Assembly: GCA_950097015.1 (NCBI GenBank)
Contig: CATNEN010000004.1
Coordinates: 1 to 64,000 of the forward strand
Reading direction: 5' to 3'
Source: Macrostomum hystrix
Taxonomy: Eukaryota > Platyhelminthes > Macrostomidae
Length of the DNA stretch: 64,000 nt
Shown here: positions 38,101 through 50,600 of the stretch, one piece after another
How positions within the stretch are numbered: position 1 is the first letter of the stretch
How the letters are laid out: each line of letters opens with the position of its first letter
Notes under the pieces: model-generated
What the model was told of the DNA's origin: nothing
The model's database searches: none
What the model saw: the letters and a program-made list of their open reading frames with translations, nothing else
Made by a program: the position numbers and the translations under genes

Positions 38101-41100
38101 ATCCTTATTGGTAGCTTTGATTTGTCTCCTAATACTTATTGGTAGCTTTAAGTGTCTCCTAATACTTATTGGTAGCTTTGAGTGTCTCCTAATACCTCTT
38201 GGTAGCTTTGAGTGTCTCCTAATACTTATTGGTAGCTTTGAGTGTCTCCTAATACTTATCGGTAGCTTTGAGTGTCTCCTAATACTTATTGGTAGCTTTG
38301 AGTGTCTCCTAATACTTATCGGTAGCTTTGAGTGTCTCCTAATACTTATTGGTAGCTTCAAGTGTCTCCTAATACTTATTGGTAGCTTTGAGTGTCTCCT
38401 AATACCTCTTGGTAGCTTTGAGTGTCTCCTAATACTTATTGGTAGCTTTGAGTGTCTCCTAATACTTATTGGTAGCTTTGAGTGTCTCCTAATACTTATT
38501 GGTTGCTTTGAGTGTCTCCTAATACTTATTGGTTGCTTTGAGTGTCTCCTAATACTTATTGGTAGCTTTGAGTGTCTCCTAATACTTATTGGTAGCTTTG
38601 AGTGTCTCCTAATACTTATTGGTTGCTTTGAGTGTCTCCTAATACTTATTGGTAGCTTTGAGTGTCTCCTAATACTTATTGGTTGCTTTGAGTGTCTCCT
38701 AATACTGATTGGTAGCTTTGAGTGTCTCCTAATACTGATTGGTAGCTTTGAGTGTCTCCTAATACTTATCGGTAGCTTTGAGTGTCTCCTAATACTTATT
38801 GGTAGCTTTGAGTGTCTCCTAATACTTATCGGTAGCTTTGAGTGTCTCCTAATACTTATCGGTAGCTTTGAGTGTCTCCTAATACTTATCGGTAGCTTTG
38901 AGTGTCTCCTAATACTTATTGGTAGCTTTGAGTGTCTCCTAATACTTATTGGTAGCTTTGAGTGTCTCCTAATACTTATCGGTAGCTTTGAGTGTCTCCT
39001 AATACTTATCGGTAGCTTTGAGTGTCTCCTAATACTTATCGGTAGCTTTGAGTGTCTCCTAATACTTATTGGTAGCTTTGAGTGTCTCCTAATACTGATT
39101 GGTAGCTTTGAGTGTCTCCTAATACTTATTGGTAGCTTTGAGTGTCTCCTAATACTGATTGGTAGCTTTGAGTGTCTCCTAATACTGATTGGTAGCTTTG
39201 AGTGTCTCCTAATACTTATTGGTAGCTTTGATTTGTCTCCTAATACTTATTGGTTGCTTTGAGTGTCTCCTAATACTTATTGGTAGCTTTGAGTGTCTCC
39301 TAATACTTATTGGTAGCTTTGATTTGTCTCCTAATACTTATTGGTAGCTTTGAGTGTCTCCTAATACTTATTGGTAGCTTTGAGTGTCTCCAAATACTTA
39401 TTGGTAGCTTTGAGTGTCTCCTAATACTTATTGGTAGCTTTGACTGTCTCCTAATACTTATTGGTAGCTTTGAGTGTCTCCTAATACTTATTGGTAGCTT
39501 TGACTGTCTCCTAATACTTATTGGTAGCTTTGAGTGTCTCCTAATACTGATTGGTAGCTTTGAGTGTCTCCTAATACTGATTGGTAGCTTTGAGTGTCTC
39601 CTAATACTTATTGGTAGCTTTGATTTGTCTCCTAATACTTATTGGTTGCTTTGAGTGTCTCCTAATACTTATTGGTAGCTTTGAGTGTCTCCTAATACTT
39701 ATTGGTAGCTTTGAGTGTCTCCTAATACTTATTGGTTGCCTTGAGTGTCTCCTAATACTTATTGGTTGCTTTGAGTGTCTCCTAATCCTTATTGGTAGCT
39801 TTGATTTGTCTCCTAATACTTATTGGTAGCTTTAAGTGTCTCCTAATACTTATTGGTAGCTTTGAGTGTCTCCTAATACCTCTTGGTAGCTTTGAGTGTC
39901 TCCTAATACTTATTGGTAGCTTTGAGTGTCTCCTAATACTTATCGGTAGCTTTGAGTGTCTCCTAATACTTATTGGTAGCTTTGAGTGTCTCCTAATACT
40001 TATCGGTAGCTTTGAGTGTCTCCTAATACTTATTGGTAGCTTTAAGTGTCTCCTAATACTTATTGGTAGCTTTGAGTGTCTCCTAATACCTCTTGGTAGC
40101 TTTGAGTGTCTCCTAATACTTATTGGTAGCTTTGAGTGTCTCCTAATACTTATTGGTAGCTTTGAGTGTCTCCTAATACTTATTGGTTGCTTTGAGTGTC
40201 TCCTAATACTTATTGGTTGCTTTGAGTGTCTCCTAATACTTATTGGTAGCTTTGAGTGTCTCCTAATACTTATTGGTAGCTTTGAGTGTCTCCTAATACT
40301 TATTGGTTGCTTTGACTGTCTCCTAATACTTATTGGTAGCTTTGAGTGTCTCCTAATACTTATTGGTAGCTTTAAGTGTCTCCTAATACTTATTGGTTGC
40401 TTTGAGTGTCTCCTAATACTTATTGGTAGCTTTGAGTGTCTCCTAATACTGATTGGTAGCTTTGAGTGTCTCCTAATACTTATCGGTAGCTTTGAGTGTC
40501 TCCTAATACTTATTGGTAGCTTTGAGTGTCTCCTAATACTTATCGGTAGCTTTGAGTGTCTCCTAATACTTATTGGTAGCTTTGACTGTCTCCTAATACT
40601 TATTGGTAGCTTTGAGTGTCTCCTAATACTTATTGGTAGCTTTGAGTGTCTCCTAATACTTATTGGTAGCTTTGAGTGTCTCCTAATACTTATTGGTTGC
40701 TTTGAGTGTCTCCTAATACTTATTGGTAGCTTTGAGTGTCTCCTAATACTGATTGGTAGCTTTGAGTGTCTCCTAATACTTATCGGTAGCTTTGAGTGTC
40801 TCCTAATACTTATTGGTAGCTTTGAGTGTCTCCTAATACTTATCGGTAGCTTTGAGTGTCTCCTAATACTTATTGGTAGCTTTGAGTGTCTCCTAATACT
40901 TATCGGTAGCTTTGAGTGTCTCCTAATACTTATTGGTAGCTTTGAGTGTCTCCTAATACTTATTGGTAGCTTTGATTTGTCTCCTAATACTGATTGGTAG
41001 CTTTGATTTGTCTCCTAATACTGATTGGTAGCTTTGAGTGTCTCCTAATACTTATTGGTAGCTTTGAGTGTCTCCTAATACTGATTGGTAGCTTTGAGTG

Positions 41101-42635
41101 TCTCCTAATACTGATTGGTAGCTTTGAGTGTCTCCTAATACTTATTGGTAGCTTTGATTTGTCTCCTAATACTTATTGGTTGCTTTGAGTGTCTCCTAAT
41201 ACTTATTGGTAGCTTTGAGTGTCTCCTAATACTTATTGGTAGCTTTGATTTGTCTCCTAATACTTATTGGTAGCTTTGAGTGTCTCCTAATACTTATTGG
41301 TTGCTTTGAGTGTCTCCAAATACTTATTGGTAGCTTTGAGTGTCTCCTAATACTTATTGGTAGCTTTGACTGTCTCCTAATACTTATTGGTAGCTTTGAG
41401 TGTCTCCTAATACTTATTGGTAGCTTTGACTGTCTCCTAATACTTATTGGTAGCTTTGAGTGTCTCCTAATACTGATTGGTAGCTTTGAGTGTCTCCTAA
41501 TACTGATTGGTAGCTTTGAGTGTCTCCTAATACTTATTGGTAGCTTTGATTTGTCTCCTAATACTTATTGGTTGCTTTGAGTGTCTCCTAATACTTATTG
41601 GTAGCTTTGATTTGTCTCCTAATACTTATTGGTTGCTTTGAGTGTCTCCTAATACTTATTGGTAGCTTTGAGTGTCTCCTAATACTTATTGGTAGCTTTG
41701 ATTTGTCTCCTAATACTTATTGGTTGCTTTGATTTGTCTCCTAATACTTATTGGTAGCTTTGATTTGTCTCCTAATACTTATTGGTTGCTTTGAGTGTCT
41801 CCTAATACTTATTGGTAGCTTTGATTGTCTCCTAATACTTATTGGTAGCTTTGATTTGTCTCCTAATACTTATTGGTTGCTTTGATTGTCTCCTAATACT
41901 TATTGGTTGCTTTGATTTGTTTTCTAATACTTATTGGTAGCTTTGAGTGTCTCCTAATACTTATTGGTAGCTTTGAGTGTCTCCTAATACTTATTGGTAG
42001 CTTTGATTTGTCTCCTAATACTTATTATTTGCTTTGAGTGTCTCCTAATACTTATTGGTAGCTTTGATTGTCTCCTAATACTTATTGGTAGCTTTGATTT
42101 GTCTCCTAATATTTATTGGTTGCTTTGATTTGTCTCCTAATACCTCTTGGTAGCTTTGAGTGTCTCCTAATACCTCTTGGTAGCTTTGAGTGTCTCCTAA
42201 TACTTATTGGTAGCTTTGAGTGTCGCCTAATACTTATTGGTAGCTTTGATTGTCTCCTAATACTTATTGGTTGCTTTGAGTGTCTCCTAATTCCTCTTGG
42301 TAGCCTTGAGTGTCTCCTAATACTTATTGGTTGCTTTGATTTGTCTCCTAATACTTATTGGTAGCTTTGAGTGTCTGCTAATACTTCTTGGTAGCTTTGA
42401 TTTGTCTCCCAATACTTATTGGTAGCTTTGAGTGTCTCCTAATACTTATTGGTAGCTTTGAGTGTCTCCTAATACTGATTGGTAGCTTTGAGTGTCTGCT
42501 AATACTTATTGGTAGCTTTGATTTGTCTCCCAATACTTATTGGTAGCTTTGAGTGTCTCCTAATACTTATTGGTAGCTTTGAGTGTCTCCTAATACTTAT
42601 TGGTAGCTTTGAGTGTCTCCTAATACCTGTCTCCT
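29105..42635. repeat. 13.5-kb minisatellite, 30-bp unit, with higher-order blocks
   Basis: About 450 units of 30 bp, TTTGAGTGTCTCCTAATACT then TATTGGTAGC. Frequent variants are TATCGG, TGATTGG, CCTCTTGG, GGTTGC and TTAAGTG, plus a 31-bp form with GATTTG. A 2558-bp block is duplicated back to back: marks at 33323, 33565, 33987, 34618, 35099 and 35550 recur at +2558, including the rare TCTCTTAATA (33551, 36109) and TAATCCTTATT. Further partial duplications are offset by 1684 and 1926 bp. The left edge (29.1-29.75 kb) is the most uniform and the right edge (41.6-42.6 kb) the most divergent. The decapeptide frames (ECLLILIGSF) exist only because 30 is a multiple of three. Confidence 0.97.
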
Positions 42636-42739
42636 AATCTGAATTAATTTTTTTCGAAGATGTCAGCAAGACCTGAATCAGATGCATATAGAAAGCTGAT
42701 CCCAAGCCCTAGAATTTTCTTCCAGTGTGGTTAGCGTCG

Positions 42740-42753
42740 GTTGTCATAGCAAC
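42740..42753 (+). promoter_or_regulatory. RFX X-box motif
   Basis: GTTGTCATAGCAAC fits the X-box consensus bound by RFX factors in ciliary-gene promoters. It lies about 100 bp right of the large array and 41 bp before the ATG of a short open frame. Confidence 0.5.
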
Positions 42754-42793
42754 CGTTCGGCAAGGAGACAATCACAATCAGACCTGCCTACTA

Positions 42794-42913
42794 ATGCCTG
42801 AGTACAACGGAGAGGCAGTGAAGAAAGCCTTGAGTCTGCTTTTGCAGAGAATTGGATCAGAGATTGGCACAGAAACTCCTTACAATAGCATTGCTCTCTT
42901 GAGTGCACACTAA
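42794..42913 (+). CDS. Possible short gene or first exon behind an X-box
   Basis: ATG 42794 opens 39 codons (MPEYNGEAVKKALSLLLQRI, then GSEIGTETPYNSIALLSAH and TAA). The Lys/Leu-rich first half could form an amphipathic helix. Support is positional: an X-box 41 bp upstream, as at the starts of the genes at 44690 and 53899. There is no recognisable domain and no splice partner was found, so it may be a first exon with an unseen donor, or chance. The last 25 bases of the frame before GTGCACAC are duplicated exactly at 25356-25380. Confidence 0.25.
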   Translation: MPEYNGEAVKKALSLLLQRIGSEIGTETPYNSIALLSAH

Positions 42914-43500
42914 CTCACTCACACTAGCACAGCTTCATGCCGTATATTAGGAATTTTAATCCTTCTATCCAAACGACTATATATTTCTTTGGAACCAACA
43001 AAACCCCCACCTCAATCCCATTGTGCTTTTCCAACAACTCACTTCCACAGCCTCCAATACCTTCCCCTCTGCTTTTACCTATCTCTCGTTGGTTTATATT
43101 GGCGAAAATTATAGTTTATAGCACTAGCTGGCAATTGAACTGGTCACTTGCATTGTTGAGACACTGAACAGCTCAACTGAGCAGCGTCTGTTTAGCGCTC
43201 ACCTTCTCTATCTATCTCGCAAACTTTGTGTGCTTCTCCACTCCGCCTTGGCAACAAGGCGCGCTAACTTCTAGCCTCTCACCTATCCATACACCCGCCC
43301 AACCTCCTACGGCTCTACGGCGAGAGGTAGATAGGCAGACTCAAAACTACTAAAATATTGTTGTTCTTTTTCTGCCAGTCTGCGTTTGCTTTTGCTAAGC
43401 AAAGGATTGCTTGGTTGCATTGTGAAAAATTGCCTCACGGTTAAGTTAGTTCATTTTATCGATTGATCTCCCGGTAAGTTTCTAAAGTCAACTTACTTAT
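42914..43500. other. Spacer upstream of the 32-bp array
   Basis: No gene is recognised. Pyrimidine-rich sequence with scattered short ORFs. Confidence 0.4.
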
Positions 43501-44280
43501 ACACTCCTGTCTAACATCTTATCTGCTTAACAATGTACAAATCTAACATCTTATCTGGTTACTAATCTACAAATCTAACATCTTATCTGGTTACCAATCT
43601 ACAAATCTAACAGCTTATCTGCTTACCAATCTACAAATCTAACAGCTTATCTGCTTACCAATCTACAAATCTAACAGCTTATCTGCTTACCAATCTACAA
43701 ATCTAACAGCTTATCTGCTTAACAATCTACAAATCTAACAGCTTATCTGCTTACCAATCTACAAATCTAACAGCTTATCTGCTTACCAATCTATAAATCT
43801 AACAGCTTATCTGCTTACTAATCTACAAATCTAACATCTTATCTGCTTACTAGTCTACAAATCTAACAGCTTATCTGCTTACCAATCTACAAATCTAACA
43901 GCTTATCTGCTTACTAATCTACAAATCTAACAGCTTATCTGGTTACCAATCTACAAATCTAACATCTTATCTGCTTACCAATCTACAAATCTAACAGCTT
44001 ATCTGCTTACCAATCTACAAATCTAACAGCTTATCTGGTTACCAATCTACAAATCTAACAGCTTATCTGCTTACCAATCTACAAATCTAACAGCTTATCT
44101 GCTTACCAATCTACAAATCTAACAGCTTATCTGCTTACCAATCTACCAATCTAACAGCTTATCTGCTTACCAATCTACAAATCTAACAGCTTATCTGCTT
44201 ACCAATCTACAAATCTAACAGCTTATCTGCTTACCAATCTACCAATCTAACAGCTTATCTACTCAAATATCTACTAATCT
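43500..44280. repeat. 32-bp minisatellite upstream of the coiled-coil gene
   Basis: About 24 units of 32 bp built from AACAGCTTATCTGCTTACCA and ATCTACAAATCT, with ACATCTT and GGTTACC variants. It decays to the right through 44460. It ends about 400 bp before the start codon at 44690. Confidence 0.95.
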
Positions 44281-44683
44281 AACAATTTTACTACTAACCA
44301 ATCTACAGCTTTGGTTAGAATAATCTAACCATTTTCTGCTCAGCTATCTACCAATCTAACAATTTATTCAAGCTAAATTTACCGCCTTACCTAGTTAATC
44401 TATCTACTAATCTACCTGCTGCTTATCTACTTACCGATCGCCCAATCTACTAACTTATCTTCTGGCGTGTCTACCAATAAACTATGAATCTAGTTGAAAA
44501 GATGCACTAAATTTGACGCCAATCGAGTTTAACGATTTCTGAAGCCCTCAACTGACCTGTCAATTTACCTAATAACCAAATTAGTTATTTCAGTGAAATT
44601 CAGTCAAATGACACCATTAATATCACTGCAGACCACCTAGCAGCCGAGCCAGCGGTGCTGCAATCGAACTGAAAATCCAATTA

Positions 44684-44697
44684 GTTGCCATGGCAAC
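44684..44697 (+). promoter_or_regulatory. Canonical RFX X-box overlapping a start codon
   Basis: GTTGCCATGGCAAC is a perfect palindromic X-box. The ATG inside it (44690) is the start of the coiled-coil gene. Only one strand's gene is seen here. Confidence 0.65.
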
Positions 44698-47600
44698 CTT
44701 CAGCCAGCCGCCGGGCGTGCCGTCGCCAATCATGCAGGTGGTGCGCCAGCCGCCGCCGCCGCAGCCGCGCCGCTGCCAGGTGCACACGGAGGCCGCCCGC
44801 ATCCCAGTGCCGTCAGTCTACGAAGCCTACCCGCCAGATCCGCCAGTGGATGTGCCGATCCCGAAGCGGGTGAATCCGCTGCGACCTGAGCCACCTGGAC
44901 GCATGACCTGCGTGACGGAGACCTCGGAGCCGCACTTTCACAATCAGCAGCGCCTGGCCATGCTGGAGCGCAAGCAGTTCCACCGGTTTCACAACGCCTG
45001 GAGCCGCTACTACTACGGCTCGGTGGCTGAGAAAGAGTTGCACAAGTGAGTTCAATCGCTTTGCCTTATTTGCTCATAGATAACGTCTAGAATTGGAGCA
45101 GCGTCATTGACGCCATTCCGTCTCATCTTCGCCTTCCAGTCGCTACTTCCGCGAAGGCCTCAAACAGCAGATGCGAGACAGTGACGAGAAAAATCAACGA
45201 ATGTTCCGCGAAAAGGCTCAAGGTGCGACTGGGCTGGGGAAATGCATAATTTGTGAATCTGCTTGATTCTGAGATCTTGTAGCCCTCTGGTTAGAGCTTC
45301 GGACTTGTGACCGCGAGTGGTCGGGAGTTCGAATCTCAACTCAAACTCCCGAGTGCTCAATTCACCCAGCTGGAGTAGAAATTTCGGTGTTTGTGGTGTA
45401 GCTGACTTGCTACAAATGTTGCTGTTAAATTTAAGAGTCGGCAAAAGCTTGGGCTTGTTTATTTAGTTTTGTCGTGGGGTTACATTTAAGTCTTAACCGG
45501 GCAACTGTACCTATCGATAACAAGGGTCATAGACAAATTAGCGGTAAGGGGGGAAATAAAAGTACCATTTGAATCTTTAAATATTAAGAGTTAAAAGAAA
45601 GAAGTGAATTTGCTGCTACAAGATACTCCCCCCACCCAAAACGGAGTTTATGCAAAGGTTTTGATTGTTGTTATGAAACAGTTAGAAAACGATTTTCAGT
45701 TAGGTTAATAATGGCTCAGTTGCGTAAAACAGTTTAACAGATGGTTCTGTAGAAAAACGAACGTGGGAAGCGGTTTTAGCAAGTATGTTTGCTGCCGGTG
45801 GGTTTTCCGGTGTTACAGTAGTTGCTGGTGCTTTGCTAATTGGTACCGGTGCTGGGAGTGTAGCTGGTTTCACTCGATCGATAGACACTACAGAAGGCTT
45901 GCCGTTGATTTCCAATGTAAATGTCGTTTCGTGTCTCTCCAACACTGCATAGGGTCCCTGGTAGGGTGCTTCTAGGGGACGTCGAACTCGATCTAGTCGC
46001 AACCAGACGTGGGTGCATGCAGCCAAGTCTGCTGGCAGATGAATTCTTACCTCGCGCGTTCGTGGTTGGCGATACGGAAAAAAAAAGTTGGTGCAGTCTT
46101 GTGGAAAGTTCCTTGACAGAGGAGGTGTCGGCAACTACAGGTGGGACTAATGGTTGTTCACCGGTAACGATAGAGAATGGCGATGCACCTGTCTCGTCTG
46201 CAAAAATGCGCATTCCGAGAAGCACGATGGGTAGCTGCTGCAGCCAGTTCTTGCCACGTGCTTTCAGCCCGGACTTTAATGTTCGGTGGGTTCGCTCGAC
46301 GATGCCATTTGCCCTCGGATTGTAGGCTGAAGTGCGGATGTGATGGATTCCGAGCAGTGTCGCCAGGTTTTGCATGAGCTCCGCGCGGAACTGCGCGCCT
46401 TGATCGGTCACCAGCGTCAATGGTGGGCCAAACCGAGAAATCCAGGATTCTAGGAAGGCGCACGCGACTGAAGTGGCGGTGATGTCAATGAGAGGGGCAG
46501 CTTCAATCCAACGTGAATATGCATCGACCATTGTGAGCAAGTAGCGAGGTCTGGGACTAACGTCGGTCGACTCTGGGGGTGGCAGTGGTCCGACTAAATC
46601 GATATGGACCGTCGTGAAGCGTTGAGAGGGTGCTGGAAGCTGTTGCAACGGGCGTTGGACGTGACGACCTGTCTTGCACTGCTGGCACTGTTGACATTCG
46701 ACTACCCACCTTTGGATGTCGTTAGCCATACCTAGCCAGAAAAAACGATAAACGATGAGTCGTTGCGTGGCTTTGCGGCCAGGATGTGCGAATGCATGCA
46801 GCGAGTCAAAAACAGCGCGTCGGAGAGTCCTAGGGATGACGGGACGTGGGTTTGTCTGCGAGATTTCGCATCGCAGTGGGAAGTCCTTGATTCCAATGTC
46901 GAAGTTGCTGAAACGGCCTGTCTGGGGTTCATCATCCGGGTTTTCCTTCTGTGCTCGTGCAACGGCTGGCAGGTCCACACATTGAGGAAGGTCAGACAGC
47001 AGTCGAATTGTGGTTGGTGGCGGGTTCTGGGATGGGTAAACCGGTCGTGATAGCGTGTCGGCTACGATGTTGTCCTTGCCGGAAATGTGGATGATGTCGC
47101 TCACAAACTCCGTGATGACGGATAGCTGGCGTTGTTGTCGATCGGAAAACCGTTCTTTCTTATTTCTAAACGCTCCGCTGATGGGCTTGTGGTCGCAGAA
47201 CACTGTGGTTTGTTGGCCTTGGATCATGTATTTCCATGTCTTGACCGCAGCAAAAATAGCCAGCAGTTCCCGATCAAAAGTGCTGTAAGCTGCTTCCGTG
47301 TCAGAGAGCTTGCGAGAGTAGAATGCCAATGGGGAAGATTGCTCGGCTACCACCTGATGCAATGCTGCGCCGATGGCAGTGGCGCTGGCGTCGGTTGTGA
47401 TTGTGAATGTGGCATTGGCTTGAGGAAAAGTCAGGGTGACTGCGTTCGCCAGACTGTCCTGGAGTTCTTTCCAAGCATCGTCGTGTCGCTTCGTCCAATT
47501 GAATGGCGCCGTGACGAGTTGTCGTAGCGGGGTGGCGATCTCAGCATAATTAGGAATGCACCGCTGATAAAAACCGAACATGCCAAGGTAGCGCCGTAGT

Positions 47601-50600
47601 GATTGCATGTCAGTGGGAGCCTCGAGTTTCCGCAGTGCTTCGACACGGTTCGGAAGCGGTCGGATGCCGTCAGCAGTGACGAAGTACCCAAGAAACTCCA
47701 CTGAATCGCGAAAGAAATGGCACTTTTCAGAGTTGACGCCCAAGCCTTTGTCGCTTAGACGTCGCAGCACCTCTTCGATGTGCGCTTGATGTTCTTCGCG
47801 TGACTGGCTGTGTACCAAGATGTCGTCGATGTAAGATGTTACGAACGGGAGGTCGCTAAAGACGGAATCTACGTATCGCTGGAATGTGCTGGCGGCGTTT
47901 CTCAGGCCGAATGGCATGCGAATGTATTCGAAAGAACCGAATGGCGTGCAAATCGCTGTTTTCTCAACATCTTCGTCTGCAATCGGGATGAAGTGGTAGG
48001 CCTTAACCAGGTCAAGGGTGCTGAACACTTTCGCTCCATGTAGACGATGGTGAAAATGATTGATGTTCGGAATAGGGTAACGGTCTGGTTTGGTTGCCGC
48101 GTTCAGTGCTCGATAATCTCCACATGGTCGCCAGGAGCCGTCCCTCTTCTTCACCATGTGAAGCGGGGAGGCCCAGGGACTGGCCGAGGGGCGAACGATA
48201 CCGAAGCGGAGGAGCTTGTCGAATTCCAACTTTGCGATTTCGTACTTCGCTGGGGATAATGGGCGAGGTCGACAGAATACAGGTTCACCTGTCGTCTCGA
48301 TGCGGTGTCGCACAGATGTGGCGGGTGGCGCGGTGTAGTCCGGTGCCTCCAGTAATCGCGGGAAATTTTTGAGTGGTGTGGTCGGTTCCAGTTGAGTTGT
48401 GGCGTTGATTTTGGGAAGTTGCACACTCGATGGACTGAGGTTGGCGTAAAGAGATGTCGCTGGGTCTTGTATGCGTCGTGTGTTCAGATCGATGAGGAAC
48501 CCAAACTTGAGGAAGAAGTCGGCTCCGAGAATTGGCGCAGTGTCGGTAACGATAAATGATGCAGGGTAGGGTCTACGGAGACCAGGAATTGTAAGAGTGA
48601 CGCAGCATTGGCCGAAAGTTGGGATTTCTCGACCATCGATGCTACAGAGTTTCACATGTGTGGTTGTCAACAGATTTTGAGGAGCGAATTTTAGTGGGAG
48701 CAGTGATCGCTCAGCACCGGTGTCAACTATAAAGGAAACGGGTGAACGGAGAATTTGACACAACAGTAATAACGTGTTGGCCTGGGAGGGGTCGCGGCTC
48801 GGCCGAGGCACGTGACCCACTAGTTTGACGCCGCTGTCGGCATTGGGCTGCTTGAGCGGGATTGAGTCGGAGTAGGTTGGCGGCTGGCGAGTGTTATCGT
48901 CGGCTTCGGTCCAGGCCACTGACACCACGGTCGGCATGTGCGAGCTTCCGCGGCGTAGTACAGGTGACCGTTGCAGATTTTTGGGCGGCGGAGAGAATTT
49001 CGGTTGGCTTGAAAATCATCGCGTCTAGCTCCTCGAAACGGACTTTTCTTGTTTCCTGCGGACAACTGGCCGGGTGCGATGGCCCGGTTGATTGGGGCGA
49101 ACGGCGTTGTGCTGGCTGACACGGCCAGCATGCTGTCGGCGATTTTAGAGAAAGCATCCAGCGGCGCGTCTTCGTGTCCGACTAATGCGGAACGGATGTG
49201 GGTCGGGAGTGCCGACAGGAGCCGAGACTTGACGATGCTATCATCGACTTGCAGACCGACTTCGCCGAACTTGCGCTTGATGTCGTTAACCAGTTGCGAT
49301 GGACGGCGGTCGCCGAGTTCAACTGCAGCCAGTGCCTCTTCGATGCGCTGGTGCCGGTTTACGCGTAACGATTCGAGCACCGCCGACTTAAGTGAGGCAT
49401 AGTCTCCCGTATCCAGATCGATTGAGCAAGCCACGTCTTCGGGTAGAGCGGCCAGTGTGTGGTGGAACTTGGTTGTCGGATTGACGATGCCGGCTAACGT
49501 GAACTGGGATTCTAACTGACGGAACCATATTTCTGGGGACTTGCGATAGAACGCGGGCGGTTTGACTGCGTGCTGTGTGATTTGTCGCTCGGGCATTTGA
49601 GGCGTTTCATCGGGTTGCCGCTGTTGACGCTGGGCTTCTGCTGTGCCTGGTTCGTGTCTCCTGGTTTTTGGCATGATGAAACGCTCTGCTACCAATTTTG
49701 TAGCTGACTTGCTACAAATGTTGCTGTTAAATTTAAGAGTCGGCAAAAGCTTGGGCTTGTTTATTTAGTTTTGTCGTGGGGTTACATTTAAGTCTTAACC
49801 GGGCAACTGTACCTATCGATAACAAGGGTCATAGACAAATTAGCGGTAAGGGGGGAAATAAAAGTACCATTTGAATCTTTAAATATTAAGAGTTAAAAGA
49901 AAGAAGTGAATTTGCTGCTACAGTGGTGCCACACCCCAGTCCACGTACTGAGCAGCTGTACGCAGTGTTTGGTGGACTTTAGATAATCCTATTGCTTTTG
50001 AGGATGGCTGATCGATTTCCCACAAAATAGTGAATTTTTGTTCGCTCCGTCATTCACAGAGAGCTCCGTGGCCTTTGCCCGCGACCGACAGGACATCGAG
50101 AGCGACCAGGTGCAGAGGGCTAGCCGGCACCAGTTCCTGACGCAGTACCGGGACGCCAACAAGTCGGTGGGTGGAGGCGAGGAAATGAGTCACTGTGATT
50201 TCCTGTCGGTGATTGAGACTCTTGATTAGACATAGAGACTCTTGATTAGTCATTGAGACTCTTGATTAGACATTGAGACTCTTGATTAGTCATTGAGACT
50301 CTTGATTAGTCATTGAGACTCTTGATTAGTCATTGAGACTCTTGATTAGTCATTGAGACTCTTGATTAGTCATTGAGACTCTTGATTAGTCATTGAGACT
50401 CTTGATTAGTCATTGAGACTCTTGATTAGTATTTGAGACTCTTGATTAGTCATTGAGACTCTTGATTAGTCATTGAGACTCTTGATTAGTATTTGAGACT
50501 CTTGATTAGTATTTGAGACTCTTGATTAGTCATTGAGACTCTTGATTAGTATTGAGACTCTTGATTAGTCATTGAGACTCTTGATTAGTCATTGAGACTC

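Larger units (their letters stand above)
45397..49922 (-). mobile_element. Full-length Ty3/gypsy LTR retrotransposon (4526 bp)
   Basis: Two 224-bp LTRs (45397-45620 and 49699-49922) look identical by eye and start TGTAGC, end GCTACA. GTGG flanks both sides (45393-45396 and 49923-49926) as a 4-bp target duplication. In element direction (minus), the primer site follows the 5' LTR after 4 bp, then gag, pol, and a G-rich polypurine tract (45621-45637) before the 3' LTR. Gene order protease, RT, RNase H, integrase places it in the Ty3/gypsy group (Metaviridae). No envelope-like frame is seen, and there is no room for one. Identical LTRs imply a young insertion. One extra base in an A9 run breaks pol near its end. 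Confidence 0.95.

Noticed and set aside
29755-42364. Many long plus-strand frames with a decapeptide repeat (ECLLILIGSF)
   Set aside because: They follow from a 30-bp unit without a stop in that frame and break wherever 31-bp units occur. There is no start context, splice pattern or domain.
29105-42635. CRISPR-like array
   Set aside because: Units are contiguous without unique spacers and the DNA is animal nuclear, so these are satellites.
47055-49402. Plus-strand frames inside the gypsy element
   Set aside because: They are antisense shadows of pol and gag.
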